A stretch of 64,000 bases of DNA from Pseudomonas pisciculturae (GCF_015461805.1 NZ_JACVZE010000003.1:124001-188000); one strand, 5' to 3'. Positions 38,411 through 47,474 are shown, numbered from the stretch's first letter. Notes: generated from the letters alone by a model not told the origin. Made by a program: numbers and translations.

Positions 38411-38857
38411 TTAAGCTGCTACCACGACAACGCGTACGGTGGCTTCAACTTCAGCGTGCAGGTGCACGGCTACGTCGAATTCGCCTACGTTGCGGATGGT
38501 GCCGTTCGGCAGACGAACTTCGCTCTTCTGCACTTCAACGCCGGAGGCGGTCAGTGCATCAGCGATGTCGTGGGTGCCGATCGAACCGAACAGCTTGCCT
38601 TCGTCACCGGCGGTGGCAGTGATAGTCACTTCCAGCTCAGCCAGTTGGGCAGCGCGAGTTTCGGCCGAAGCTTTTTTGTCTGCTGCTGCTTTTTCCAGCT
38701 CAGCACGACGCTCTTCAAACGCAGCCAGGTTGGCAGCGGTTGCAGCGGTGGCTTTGCCGTATGGCAGCAGGTAGTTACGACCGTAACCGGCCTTAACGTT
38801 CACTTTGTCGCCCAGGTTGCCCAGGTTGGCGACTTTTTCCAGAAGGATCAGTTGCAT
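38411..38857 (-). CDS. rplI: 50S ribosomal protein L9
   Basis: 148 residues, starting [20 protein letters not shown], with the [15 protein letters not shown] motif that binds 23S rRNA, a long connecting helix (residues 41-75) and the C-terminal globular domain. Last gene of the rpsF-rpsR-(membrane protein)-rplI operon, closed by a terminator. Confidence 0.98.
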   Translation of the reverse strand: MQLILLEKVANLGNLGDKVNVKAGYGRNYLLPYGKATAATAANLAAFEERRAELEKAAADKKASAETRAAQLAELEVTITATAGDEGKLFGSIGTHDIADALTASGVEVQKSEVRLPNGTIRNVGEFDVAVHLHAEVEATVRVVVVAA

Positions 38858-38875
38858 GTGAAAATCCTCTAACTT

Positions 38876-39769
38876 TTAACCTTCACCGTTCGCGTTATCG
38901 GCGTCTTTCGGCGCCAGACGACCGCGAAAATCAATCAGGCCGTCGACAATGGCCAAAACCACGAGTAACGGATAGATCAGCTGCATGAACAGCACCATCG
39001 TGACGTACAACCCCACCAGCCAAAACTTGGCCAGGCGCTTATGCGCGACCAGCCCGTGAATCAGGGCCAATCCGGCAAACATCAGCGGTACGCTGCAAAA
39101 CAGCATCATCAAGGCCATCTGCGAACCGAGGTTCGGCCCGATAACCATGAGCGCCAGCAGCAACATCGCCGGGCCAGCGGGGATTCTGATACTGCGAAAC
39201 TCGCGACCAAAACCACCCGGGTTGTACAACAACGCCTGCCAGTAACGCCCAAGCATCAGGCTCAGCACGCTGACGATCTGCATCATTACCGCCATCAGGC
39301 CGATCAGGGCCGGTGCTATCAGTGCCGCAAGACGCGCTCGCTCATCTACCGAAAACTGCTGGTAGAGTTCCCCGAGGGCCATCGGCAGGATCTTGACGAT
39401 CTCCTGCGCCAGCGCCTCGATTTGCGGGTGGAAAGCCGCGCCAAGCAACACTGAAAACACCAAACCCAACGCTACGCTGACCAGCAGCGTGCGGACCCAG
39501 GATTCACTTGCGCGCAAAACCAACGCAAGGCTCGACGACCCCAACAGCACCATAAGCACCTTGGGTTCGCCCAATTGCAGCCACCAGATCAAGGCGGCCA
39601 ACAACCCCAGGGCCAGGACGCCAAAGGCATCCCGCAAACCGCGCCGCAGGAGCACAAGGCATCCGGCGGCAGCACCCAACCAATACAACAACGGCAATGC
39701 CGCACAGCCGGCCACTACCAGAGTGGCCTGCATACGACCGCGCATGATGAACTCAGCTAAGGCGCGCAT
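38876..39769 (-). CDS. Multi-pass membrane protein between rpsR and rplI
   Basis: 297 residues with about eight hydrophobic helices, resembling the YybS/DUF2232 type of integral membrane protein. The same position in the S6-S18-L9 operon is held by an uncharacterised membrane protein in other pseudomonads (from memory). AAGGGA lies upstream of the ATG. A hydrophilic, Asn/Asp-rich end (APKDADNANGEG) closes it. Function unknown; co-transcription with ribosomal genes suggests growth-linked expression. Confidence 0.85.
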   Translation of the reverse strand: MRALAEFIMRGRMQATLVVAGCAALPLLYWLGAAAGCLVLLRRGLRDAFGVLALGLLAALIWWLQLGEPKVLMVLLGSSSLALVLRASESWVRTLLVSVALGLVFSVLLGAAFHPQIEALAQEIVKILPMALGELYQQFSVDERARLAALIAPALIGLMAVMMQIVSVLSLMLGRYWQALLYNPGGFGREFRSIRIPAGPAMLLLALMVIGPNLGSQMALMMLFCSVPLMFAGLALIHGLVAHKRLAKFWLVGLYVTMVLFMQLIYPLLVVLAIVDGLIDFRGRLAPKDADNANGEG

Positions 39770-39805
39770 GCATTCAATCCCTTACTACTTGTCGACTGCC
39801 CGGTC

Positions 39806-40036
39806 TCAGCGGCCGTGGCTGTCGGTGTAGGCCAGCAGGGCCAGGAAGCGGGCGCGCTTGATAGCGGTGGCCAGCTGACGCTGATAACGTGCTTTGGTAC
39901 CGGTGATACGGCTTGGAACAATTTTGCCGGTCTCGGATACGTAGGCTTTCAGAGTGTTGAGATCTTTGTAATCGATCTCCTTCACTTCTTCAGCGGTGAA
40001 GCGGCAAAACTTACGACGACGGAAGAAACGTGCCAT
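39806..40036 (-). CDS. rpsR: 30S ribosomal protein S18
   Basis: 76 residues, start [20 protein letters not shown], highly basic, with the S18 core '[19 protein letters not shown]' and '[20 protein letters not shown]'. It binds 16S rRNA as a heterodimer with S6, encoded just upstream. Confidence 0.98.
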   Translation of the reverse strand: MARFFRRRKFCRFTAEEVKEIDYKDLNTLKAYVSETGKIVPSRITGTKARYQRQLATAIKRARFLALLAYTDSHGR

Positions 40037-40065
40037 TTGATAGGCTCCTTAATAAGGTCCGTGGA

Positions 40066-40488
40066 TTACTCGTCAGCGTTATCGCTGCTGTCGCTGTCAT
40101 CACTGTCAGCGCTATCAGCGCCTTCGTGCTCAGGACGGTCGCGACGCTCACGGCGCTCACTGCGGTTTTCTTCAGCCTTGAGCATCTCGGATTGGCCGGT
40201 AACGGCTTCTTCGCGACGGATGACCAGGTTACGGATCACTGCATCGTTGTAGCGGAAGTTGTCTTCCAGCTCGGCCAGGGCCTTGCCAGTGCACTCAACG
40301 TTCAGCATCACGTAGTGAGCCTTGTGAACATTGTTGATTGCGTAGGCCAGTTGACGACGACCCCAATCTTCCAGACGGTGGATTTTGCCGCCGTCTTCTT
40401 CGATCAGCTTGGTGTAACGCTCAACCATGCCGCCGACTTGCTCGCTTTGATCCGGGTGGACCAAAAAGATGATTTCGTAATGACGCAT
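40066..40488 (-). CDS. rpsF: 30S ribosomal protein S6
   Basis: 140 residues: an RRM-like S6 fold ([20 protein letters not shown]; '[20 protein letters not shown]'), then a long basic and finally acidic tail ([20 protein letters not shown], ending in E). The tail is longer than the E. coli S6 end that RimK glutamylates. First gene of the operon, behind its own promoter and a possible autoregulatory leader. Confidence 0.97.
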   Translation of the reverse strand: MRHYEIIFLVHPDQSEQVGGMVERYTKLIEEDGGKIHRLEDWGRRQLAYAINNVHKAHYVMLNVECTGKALAELEDNFRYNDAVIRNLVIRREEAVTGQSEMLKAEENRSERRERRDRPEHEGADSADSDDSDSSDNADE

Positions 40489-40607
40489 GAATGCTCCTTA
40501 CGGGTTGTAGCCTGCCGCTCAAAAACGGTCAGACAAGGAGTGAATGACACTTATGGATCTTGCCGAAGGGGGACACCTCGGTGCCCGCCAGGAAGGCAAG
40601 GGGCGCA
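40489..40607 (-). ncRNA. rpsF leader with a possible S6:S18 regulatory hairpin
   Basis: The roughly 110-base untranslated leader of rpsF (minus strand). A hairpin at 40570-40586 pairs GGGCAC with GTGTCCC around CGAG, presenting an unpaired C-C-G as in the S6:S18-binding leader motif found upstream of rpsF in many bacteria. The match is by general features only; I could not align it to a covariance model. Confidence 0.45.
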
Positions 40608-40636
40608 ATTGTAGAGAAGGGGGAGGATGCGTGCAA
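40608..40636 (-). promoter_or_regulatory. Sigma-70 promoter of the rpsF operon
   Basis: On the minus strand -35 TTGCAC, 17-base spacer, -10 TACAAT, followed by a GC-rich start region (TGCGCCCC) that is usual for stringently controlled genes. Confidence 0.7.
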
Positions 40637-40682
40637 GGTGATTGGTGATTATTTGAACAATCTTCCAAACACCAAAAGCAAC

Positions 40683-40770
40683 TGTGGGAGCTGGTTTGCC
40701 TGCGATGCAGACACCTCGGTGTTTCAGTAACACTGAGGTGTCTGCATCGCAGGCAAGCCAGCTCCCACAT
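40683..40770. repeat. REPIN with extended palindromic spacer
   Basis: Arms GTGGGAGCTGGTTTGCCTGC and near-complement, continued inward by ATGCAGACACCTC / GAGGTGTCTGCAT. The pairing reaches about 34 bp with one mismatch, the longest hairpin in the window. Confidence 0.9.
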
Positions 40771-40791
40771 TCGGAACTGCGCCAGACTTGA

Positions 40792-41547
40792 TTACTTCTT
40801 GCCCTTGGCCTTTGCACCGCGCTGACGCTGGGCTTCAAACAGGCACACACCCGTCGCAACCGACACGTTCAAGCTGCTGACGCTACCAGCCATCGGCAAA
40901 TGCACCAGGTAATCGCAATGCTCACGGGTTAGGCGACGCATGCCCTTGCCTTCGGCACCCATGATCAGGATGGTCGGGCCGGTGAGGTCCTGGTCATAAA
41001 TGCTGACCTCAGCCTCCCCTGCCGTACCCACAACCCATAGGCCGCGCTGCTGGAGTTTCTCCAGGGTGCGCGCCAGGTTGGTCACGGCCACCAGCGGAAT
41101 CACTTCCGCCGCGCCGCAGGCCACTTTACGCACAACCGGCGTCAGGGTGGCCGACTTGTCTTTGGGCACGATCACCGCCAATGCACCGGCAGCATCCGCC
41201 GAACGCAGGCAGGCGCCGAGGTTGTGCGGGTCGGTCACGCCGTCCAGCACCAGCAGCAGCGGAGCGCCTTCGGTGCGATCGAGCAACTCGTCGAGCATCG
41301 CTTCGCCCCAGACTTGGCTCGGGCTTACGTCGGCGACCACACCTTGGTGAACGCCTTCTACCCACACGTCCATTTCACGACGTTCCGCCTGGCCGATAGC
41401 GACTTTGTTTTGGGTCGCCAGCTCAACCAACGCTTGTACGCGCGGCTCGCTACGACCTTCTGCCAACCACACTTGCTTGACGCGTTTCGGGTGGTGGCGC
41501 AGCAGTGCTTCCACGGCGTGCACACCGTAGATTTTTTCCAGACTCAT
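40792..41547 (-). CDS. rlmB: 23S rRNA (guanosine-2251-2'-O)-methyltransferase RlmB
   Basis: 251 residues. A small N-terminal substrate domain (residues 1-75; MSLEKIYGVHAVEALLRHHP) precedes a SPOUT knot with motif 1 'NLGACLRSADAAGALAVIVP', motif 2 'ILIMGAEGKGMRRLTREHCD' and motif 3 'LNVSVATGVCLFE'. It methylates G2251 in the peptidyl-transferase P loop. The ATG overlaps the rnr stop as ATGA, so RNase R and RlmB are coupled. The C terminus is basic. Confidence 0.96.
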   Translation of the reverse strand: MSLEKIYGVHAVEALLRHHPKRVKQVWLAEGRSEPRVQALVELATQNKVAIGQAERREMDVWVEGVHQGVVADVSPSQVWGEAMLDELLDRTEGAPLLLVLDGVTDPHNLGACLRSADAAGALAVIVPKDKSATLTPVVRKVACGAAEVIPLVAVTNLARTLEKLQQRGLWVVGTAGEAEVSIYDQDLTGPTILIMGAEGKGMRRLTREHCDYLVHLPMAGSVSSLNVSVATGVCLFEAQRQRGAKAKGKK

Positions 41548-44180
41548 GACTTGGCCTTAGGTTTGCGCGACCCGCCGCTTTTGGCTGGGGCCGAACCCGC
41601 TTTTGGCGGGCCTTTACGGTGTTTACTTGGCTTGCTCGACGGATTTTCCGCCCCGCGGGACTTTCCCCCAGACGCCGCTTTACCACCGCTTTTGGCTTCG
41701 TTGAGCAATTGTTGCTTCAACTCTCGGCTCTTGCGCAGCTCGGCATTTTTCGCCGCAGCGTCGCTTGGGCGGTAGGCTTCTGGGGCCTTTTCTTTCGTGG
41801 ACGAGCGACGACCAGCCTTGGCGGCCGGCTCAGGTTCAGCCGCTTTCGCAGGGGCACCTTTGCCTTTGCTCGCCGGTGCGGTTGGCGTGCTGCCACGATT
41901 TTTTTTGCGGCTACCCGGCGATTCGGCTGGTTTATCAGACATACCGAAGTCGATCTTGCGCTCGTCGAGGTCGACGCGCATGACCTGCACTTCCACGGTG
42001 TCGCCCAAGCGGAAGCTGCGACCAGTGCGCTCGCCCGCCAGGCGGTGATGCACAGGGTCGAAGTGGTAGTAGTCACCCGGCAAGGCGGTGACATGCACCA
42101 AGCCTTCGACGTAGATGTCGGTCAATTCAACGAACAGACCAAAACCGGTCACCGCGGTGATCACACCCGGGAAGGTCTCGCCTACGCGGTCCTTCATGAA
42201 TTCGCACTTGAGCCAGTTCACTACGTCGCGGGTGGCTTCGTCGGCGCGGCGCTCGCTCATAGAGCACTGCTCGCCCAACTGTTCCAGGGCCGCTTCGTCG
42301 TACGGATAGATCCGTGCCTTAGGAATGGTCATGGCACCGGCGCGCTTGACGTGCGGGGTGTTCTGCTTGGAATGGATCACGCTGCGGATGGCGCGGTGCG
42401 TGAGCAGGTCCGGGTAACGACGAATCGGCGAGGTGAAGTGAGTGTACGCCTCGTAATTCAGGCCGAAGTGGCCCTGGTTATCGGCGCTGTACACCGCCTG
42501 GCTCAGGGAGCGCAGCATAACGGTCTGGATCACGTGGTAATCCGGACGGTCCTTGATGCTGGCCAGCAATGCCTGATAATCCTTCGGCGTCGGGCCGTCC
42601 TTGCCTTTGTGCAGGGACAGGCCTAGCTCGCCGAGGAAGGCGCGCAGTTTTTCCAGGCGCTCTGGCGGCGGGCCGTCATGCACCCGGTACAACGCAGGAA
42701 TTTCGTGCTTCTTCAGGAATTCAGCCGTGGCCACGTTGGCCGCCAGCATGCACTCCTCGATCAGCTTGTGAGCATCGTTACGCGTGGTCGGGGTGATTGC
42801 GGCGATCTTGCGCTCGGAACCGAAGACAATTCGGGTTTCCTGGGTTTCAAAATCGATCGCGCCACGGGTGTGACGGGCGCCCAGCAACACCTTGTACAGC
42901 GAATAAAGCTGCTTGAGGTGCGGTACCACGCCAGCGTATTCGGTACGCAGGGCCTTGGCTTCGCTGGTCTTCGGTGCTTCCAGGATGGTGCTGACCTTGT
43001 TGTAGGTCAGGCGCGCCTGGGAGTGGATCACCGCTTCGTAGAACTGATAGTCGGTCATTTCGCCGGTTTTCGAGATGGTCATCTCGCACACCATGGCCAA
43101 ACGGTCGACTTTCGGGTTCAGGGAGCACAGGCCGTTCGACAACTGCTCAGGCAGCATCGGGATCACGCGCTCAGGGAAATACACCGAGTTACCGCGCACC
43201 TGGGCTTCGTTGTCCAGGGCCGAACCGATTTTCACGTAGCTGGACACGTCGGCAATCGCGACGAACAACTTCCAGCCGCCGGAGAACAGGCGCAGCTTGC
43301 CTGGCTTGGCTTCACAGTAAACCGCATCGTCGAAGTCGCGGGCGTCTTCGCCGTCGATGGTGACGAACGGCAGGTGACGCAGGTCGATGCGTTTTTCTTT
43401 GTCTTTTTCTTCCACTTCAGGCTTGAGCTTGCTGGCTTCTTTGAGCACAGCCTCAGGCCAGACGTGAGGGATATCGTAGGTGCGCAGCGCAACGTCGATT
43501 TCCATGCCCGGCGCCATGTAGTTGCCGACCACTTCAACGATATCGCCCTGTGGCTGGAACCGTGCGGTTGGCCAGTGGGTGATTTTCACCTCGACGAACT
43601 GACCGACTTTTGCAGCGCCATTACGGCCCGGGGTGATCAGCACTTCCTGCTGGACCTTCGGGTTATCCGGCACAACAAAGCCGATACCGCCTTCTTCGAA
43701 GTAACGGCCTACGATGGACTCGTGGGCACGGGAGACCACTTCGACGATCACACCTTCGCGGCGACCACGACGATCGAGGCCAGACACGCGCGCCAAGGCA
43801 CGGTCGCCATCGAACACCAGGCGCATTTGCGCCGGGCTCATGAACAGGTCATCGCTGCCGTCGTCCGGAATCAGGAAGCCGAAGCCATCACGGTGACCGG
43901 CGATGCGGCCCAGGATCAGGTCAAGCTTGTCCACAGGCGCGTAAGTGCCACGACGGGTGTAGATCAGTTGAGCGTCGCGCTCCATGGCACGCAAACGGCG
44001 GCGCAGGGCTTCGAGCTGGTCTTCGGTGGTCAGACCGAACTCTTCAACCAACTGCTCGCGGCTAGCAGGCGAACCCCGATCGGCGAGATGCGCCAGGATC
44101 AGTTCGCGGCTAGGAATAGGGTTTTCATATTTTTCCGCTTCACGAGCGGCCTCGGGATCGAGGGACTGCCAATCGGCCAT
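41544..44180 (-). CDS. rnr: Ribonuclease R
   Basis: An 878-residue processive 3'-5' exonuclease. An N-terminal helix-turn-helix (residues 20-75) precedes cold-shock domains ('GRIAGHRDGFGFLIPDDGSD'). The RNB catalytic domain has the acidic cluster in 'FVTIDGEDARDFDDAVYCEA' and 'HFTSPIRRYPDLLTHRAI'. An S1 domain ('FPGVITAVTGFGLFVELTDI') and a long Lys/Ala-rich basic tail of about 130 residues follow. It degrades structured RNA and matures rRNA. The tail is longer than in E. coli. Confidence 0.97.
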   Translation of the reverse strand: MADWQSLDPEAAREAEKYENPIPSRELILAHLADRGSPASREQLVEEFGLTTEDQLEALRRRLRAMERDAQLIYTRRGTYAPVDKLDLILGRIAGHRDGFGFLIPDDGSDDLFMSPAQMRLVFDGDRALARVSGLDRRGRREGVIVEVVSRAHESIVGRYFEEGGIGFVVPDNPKVQQEVLITPGRNGAAKVGQFVEVKITHWPTARFQPQGDIVEVVGNYMAPGMEIDVALRTYDIPHVWPEAVLKEASKLKPEVEEKDKEKRIDLRHLPFVTIDGEDARDFDDAVYCEAKPGKLRLFSGGWKLFVAIADVSSYVKIGSALDNEAQVRGNSVYFPERVIPMLPEQLSNGLCSLNPKVDRLAMVCEMTISKTGEMTDYQFYEAVIHSQARLTYNKVSTILEAPKTSEAKALRTEYAGVVPHLKQLYSLYKVLLGARHTRGAIDFETQETRIVFGSERKIAAITPTTRNDAHKLIEECMLAANVATAEFLKKHEIPALYRVHDGPPPERLEKLRAFLGELGLSLHKGKDGPTPKDYQALLASIKDRPDYHVIQTVMLRSLSQAVYSADNQGHFGLNYEAYTHFTSPIRRYPDLLTHRAIRSVIHSKQNTPHVKRAGAMTIPKARIYPYDEAALEQLGEQCSMSERRADEATRDVVNWLKCEFMKDRVGETFPGVITAVTGFGLFVELTDIYVEGLVHVTALPGDYYHFDPVHHRLAGERTGRSFRLGDTVEVQVMRVDLDERKIDFGMSDKPAESPGSRKKNRGSTPTAPASKGKGAPAKAAEPEPAAKAGRRSSTKEKAPEAYRPSDAAAKNAELRKSRELKQQLLNEAKSGGKAASGGKSRGAENPSSKPSKHRKGPPKAGSAPAKSGGSRKPKAKS

Positions 44181-44342
44181 TAGAGAGTTTTCACCTTGTC
44201 TATATGCGGGTTAGTTTGGCATACGCGTATTGAAACGGGAAATTTCAGACGCCAACAAGCCTTTAAAAGCCCTTCGCCGCCCCCTGACAGGCACCTTGCA
44301 CGACCACTGGCGAAATATTCCAGGCTTTTTTCGTGGCGGGGG

Positions 44343-44371
44343 TTTACAGCTCAATATCCCCTCCGTATAGT
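44343..44371 (+). promoter_or_regulatory. Promoter of tRNA-Leu copy 1
   Basis: TTTACA, 17-base spacer, TATAGT, followed by the GC discriminator GCGCGCC typical of stringently controlled stable RNA. The tRNA starts 35 bases after the -10. Confidence 0.85.
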
Positions 44372-44405
44372 GCGCGCCATCGACGACGGCAACGTTGTTG
44401 ATGTT

Positions 44406-44492
44406 GCCCAGGTGGTGAAATTGGTAGACACGCCAGCTTCAGGTGCTGGTGATCGCAAGGTCGTGGAAGTTCGAGTCTTCTCCTGGGCACCA
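44406..44492 (+). tRNA. tRNA-Leu (anticodon CAG), copy 1
   Basis: 87 bases with encoded CCA. The acceptor pairs GCCCAGG with CCTGGGC, A is the discriminator, and there is a long class II variable arm. The anticodon stem CCAGC/GCTGG has loop TTCAGGT, giving anticodon CAG (reads CUG). The T arm contains GTTCGAGTC. Confidence 0.95.
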
Positions 44493-44502
44493 AATTCAGA
44501 TC

Positions 44503-44526
44503 AAACCCGCGAAAGCGGGTTTTTTC
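44503..44526 (+). terminator. Terminator of tRNA-Leu copy 1
   Basis: ACCCGC-GAAA-GCGGGT stem-loop followed by TTTTT, ten bases past the CCA. Confidence 0.9.
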
Positions 44527-44581
44527 GTTTCAGACCTTTGATTTCTAACGCAATTCTTGATTTATTTTTTTGAATCAGGGG

Positions 44582-44610
44582 TTTACAGATCAAAAAGGCC
44601 TCCGTATAGT
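44582..44610 (+). promoter_or_regulatory. Promoter of tRNA-Leu copy 2
   Basis: TTTACA, 17-base spacer, TATAGT, then TCGCTCC. It shares CCTCCG before the -10 with copy 1 but has diverged in the spacer. Confidence 0.85.
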
Positions 44611-44645
44611 TCGCTCCATCAACAGCGGCAACGTTGCTTGATAAT

Positions 44646-44732
44646 GCCCAGGTGGTGAAATTGGTAGACACGCCAGCTTCAGGTGCTGGTGATCGCAAGG
44701 TCGTGGAAGTTCGAGTCTTCTCCTGGGCACCA
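44646..44732 (+). tRNA. tRNA-Leu (anticodon CAG), copy 2
   Basis: Identical over all 87 bases to copy 1, offset by 240 bases, with the same CAG anticodon and encoded CCA. Confidence 0.95.
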
Positions 44733-44742
44733 AATTCAGATC

Positions 44743-44766
44743 AAACCCGCGAAAGCGGGTTTTTTC
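44743..44766 (+). terminator. Terminator of tRNA-Leu copy 2
   Basis: The same ACCCGC-GAAA-GCGGGT hairpin and T run as copy 1. Confidence 0.9.
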
Positions 44767-44877
44767 GTTTCCGGGGTTTGAAAACTCGACCCGCAATTCG
44801 CCCCTTTCGCCGCACTTGAGAAGTTTTATCGTTTATCCTTGCAATGATTTGTTGCACTCAAGCGAGGAAACCTCCGG
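44767..44877 (+). promoter_or_regulatory. Upstream region of the Fe(III) ABC operon
   Basis: Contains an inverted repeat TGCAA-N7-TTGCA at 44840-44856, 22 bases before the ATG, a possible operator. The likely ribosome site GAGG (44864-44867) can pair with CCTC (44871-44874) in a tiny hairpin. No convincing 19-base Fur box was found. Confidence 0.35.
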
Positions 44878-45903
44878 ATGATCATCCGCGATACCCGTCT
44901 CAAGACATCCCTTCTGCGTGGCCTGACCCTCACTCTGCTCGGCCTGACCCTGCTCTCGCCCACCGCCTATTCTGCCGACAAGGTCTCCCTGACCCTGTAC
45001 AACGGCCAACACAAAGAAGTCGGCGATGAACTCGCCAAGGCCTTCGAAGCCAAGACCGGCATCCACGTCAACGTGCGCAAAGGCAGCAGCAACCAGCTTG
45101 CCAGCCAAGTGGTGGAAGAAGGCGACCGCTCCCCTGCCGACGTGATCTACACCGAAGAATCGCCGCCGCTGAACAAACTCGGTGAGCAAGGCATGCTGGC
45201 CAAGATCGACGCCAGCACCCTCGACGTACTGCCCAAGGATTATGTCGGCGCCAACGGCGACTGGATGGGCGTGACCGCGCGCACTCGCGTGGTGGCGTTC
45301 AACCCAAAACTGATCGCTGAAAAAGACCTGCCCAAATCGGTACTGGATTTCGCCGGCCCTGAGTGGCAGGGCAAAGTCGGCTTTGTTCCCACCAGTGGCG
45401 CCTTCCAGGAACAAGCCGTTGCGATCATCAAGCTGCACGGCCGCGAAGCTGCCGAAGAATGGCTGACCGGCCTGCGCGCCTTCGGCAAGGTGTACAGCAA
45501 CAACATGGTTGCCCTCAAAGCCGTCGAGAATGGCGAAGTGGCCACCGTACTGGTGAACAACTACTACTGGTTCGCCCTGAAGAAAGAAAAGACCAACCTG
45601 GACTCCCAACTGCATTACTTCACCGATGGTGATGCTGGCGGCCTGATCACGGTGTCCTCTGCTGCCGCGCTCAAATCCAGCAAGCACCCCAAGGAAGCCC
45701 AGCAGCTGCTGGCGTTCATGGCCAGCGAAGAAGGCCAGCGTGTGATCACCAACACCTCGGCGGAATACCCGCTGCGCGAAGGCATGGAGTCCAACCGTGG
45801 CCTTAAGCCGTTCAGCGAGCTGCAGCCGCCGAAAGTTACCCCGGCCGACCTTGGCAACGCCGAAGAAGCCCTGGACCTGGAACGTGACGTTGGCCTGAAC
45901 TGA
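44878..45903 (+). CDS. Fe(III)-type ABC importer, substrate-binding protein
   Basis: 341 residues. The signal peptide is cleaved around AYSA; the mature start 'DKVSLTLYNGQHKEVGDELA' is typical of FbpA/HitA ferric-binding proteins. The paired tyrosines that bind Fe(III) are present as Tyr229-Tyr230 in VNNYYWF, with early His/Glu ligands possible in GQHKEV. The ATG lies 11 bases after GAGG. The permease gene overlaps its stop as TGATG. Related loci carry a third gene for the ATPase, absent here. Divergence from HitA cannot be judged without alignment. Confidence 0.88.
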   Translation: MIIRDTRLKTSLLRGLTLTLLGLTLLSPTAYSADKVSLTLYNGQHKEVGDELAKAFEAKTGIHVNVRKGSSNQLASQVVEEGDRSPADVIYTEESPPLNKLGEQGMLAKIDASTLDVLPKDYVGANGDWMGVTARTRVVAFNPKLIAEKDLPKSVLDFAGPEWQGKVGFVPTSGAFQEQAVAIIKLHGREAAEEWLTGLRAFGKVYSNNMVALKAVENGEVATVLVNNYYWFALKKEKTNLDSQLHYFTDGDAGGLITVSSAAALKSSKHPKEAQQLLAFMASEEGQRVITNTSAEYPLREGMESNRGLKPFSELQPPKVTPADLGNAEEALDLERDVGLN

Positions 45904-47468
45904 TGAACCCATCGCTTCCCGCCCCCGCCTTGCGCGAGGGTTTTAGCCCCCGACGCAAACGCCCATCGATCTGGCTGCTGTTGCCCGTGCTGTTCCTGGT
46001 GGGCCTAAGCCTGTTGCCGCTGGCGTATGTCGGCACCAAAGCATGGCAGGCCGGCTGGCAGGAAGCGGTGCATCTGTTGTGGCGGCCCTATGTATTCGGT
46101 TTGCTGCGCAACACCCTCGCGCTGATGGTCGGCGTGACCGTAGCGTGCGGCGTGGTCGGCCTGTCGCTGGCCTGGCTGCTGGAGCGCAGCAATCTGCCGG
46201 GGCGACGCATATGGGGCGTGATCCTGTGCCTGCCGTTTGCGGTGCCGGCGTTTGTCAGCAGCTTTACCTGGGTTTCGCTGAGTGCCAATTTCGAAGGGCT
46301 CGGCGGCGCAATCCTGGTGATGAGCCTATCTAAATACCCGTTGGTGTTTTTGCCGGTAGCGGCGACGCTGCGCAATCTTGACCCGTCCCTTGAAGAGTCG
46401 GCCCGCACACTGGGCCTGAATCGTTGGGGTGTGTTCTTTCGCATCACGCTGCCGCTGCTATGGCCGTCGCTGCTGGCGGGGGCGCTGCTGATTGCGCTGC
46501 ATATGCTGGTGGAATTCGGCGCGCTGTCGATCATCGGCCTGCAGACTTTTACTACAGCAATCTACCAACAGTTCGAATTGGAGTTCAGCAACGCCAATGC
46601 CGCGATGCTCTCGGCGGTATTGTTGGTGATGTGTCTGACCCTGCTGTGGCTGGAACTGCGCGTGCGCGGTAAAGGCCGGCACGTACGCATCGGCCAGGGC
46701 GCGGCGCGGCATGCGGAGCAGGTTCGATTGGGCAAGTGGGCGCCGCTTGGCCAGGTGTATTGCCTGGCATTGGCAATCATCGGCAGCGGGATTCCGCTGG
46801 GGATGCTCGGTTATTGGCTGGCGGTGGGGTCGTCGGCCGCATTCCCGGTGGCCGAGATCAGCGAGGCTCTGCTGTCCTCCCTGGCGCTGTCCTTGGGCGG
46901 CGCGGCGCTTTGCCTAGTGCTGGCGGTGCCGGTGGGGTTACTGGTGGTGCGCTATAAAGGCCAACTGGCGATCTGGGCCGAGCGCCTGCCATACCTGCTG
47001 CACGCCCTGCCCGGTTTGGTGATTGCGCTGACGCTGGTGTATTTCGCGTTGCATTACGTGCCGGCACTGTATCAGACCTGCGCACTGTTGCTGATTGCCT
47101 ATGCGCTGTTGTTTTTGCCATTGGCACAGGCACCGATTCGCACGGCGCTGAACAAGGCTGCACCGCAGTTGGAAGAAGCTGCACGCACGCTGGGCGCATC
47201 ATCGTTCAGTGCGTTTTGCCGGGTGACGTTGCCGATTATCTTCCCGGCATTGGGGGCGGCTTTTGCGCTGGTGTTTTTGGATGCCATGAAGGAATTGACG
47301 GCGACACTGCTGCTCAGCCCGACCGGGTTGAATACCTTGGCGACGGCGGTGTGGGCGCATACCTCGAATGTAGAGTTTGCGGCGGCGGCGCCTTATGCGG
47401 CGTTGTTGATTTTGGTGTCGGGGTTGCCGGTGTATTTGCTGACGACTCGGATGTATCTGAGCCGCTGA
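45903..47468 (+). CDS. Fe(III)-type ABC importer, permease (fused two-domain)
   Basis: 521 residues with about 12 membrane helices in two homologous halves, as in FbpB/HitB/SfuB. Each half has the ATPase-coupling EAA loop: 'EESARTLGLNRWGVFFRITL' and 'EEAARTLGASSFSAFCRVTL'. It is coupled to the binding-protein gene through TGATG. The operon ends here, without an ATP-binding gene, so a shared ATPase elsewhere must energise it. A REPIN follows. Confidence 0.9.
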   Translation: MNPSLPAPALREGFSPRRKRPSIWLLLPVLFLVGLSLLPLAYVGTKAWQAGWQEAVHLLWRPYVFGLLRNTLALMVGVTVACGVVGLSLAWLLERSNLPGRRIWGVILCLPFAVPAFVSSFTWVSLSANFEGLGGAILVMSLSKYPLVFLPVAATLRNLDPSLEESARTLGLNRWGVFFRITLPLLWPSLLAGALLIALHMLVEFGALSIIGLQTFTTAIYQQFELEFSNANAAMLSAVLLVMCLTLLWLELRVRGKGRHVRIGQGAARHAEQVRLGKWAPLGQVYCLALAIIGSGIPLGMLGYWLAVGSSAAFPVAEISEALLSSLALSLGGAALCLVLAVPVGLLVVRYKGQLAIWAERLPYLLHALPGLVIALTLVYFALHYVPALYQTCALLLIAYALLFLPLAQAPIRTALNKAAPQLEEAARTLGASSFSAFCRVTLPIIFPALGAAFALVFLDAMKELTATLLLSPTGLNTLATAVWAHTSNVEFAAAAPYAALLILVSGLPVYLLTTRMYLSR

Positions 47469-47474
47469 GACCGC

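Noticed and set aside
44196..44796. Short open frames across the tRNA pair
   Set aside because: They are translations of the tRNA genes and their terminators.
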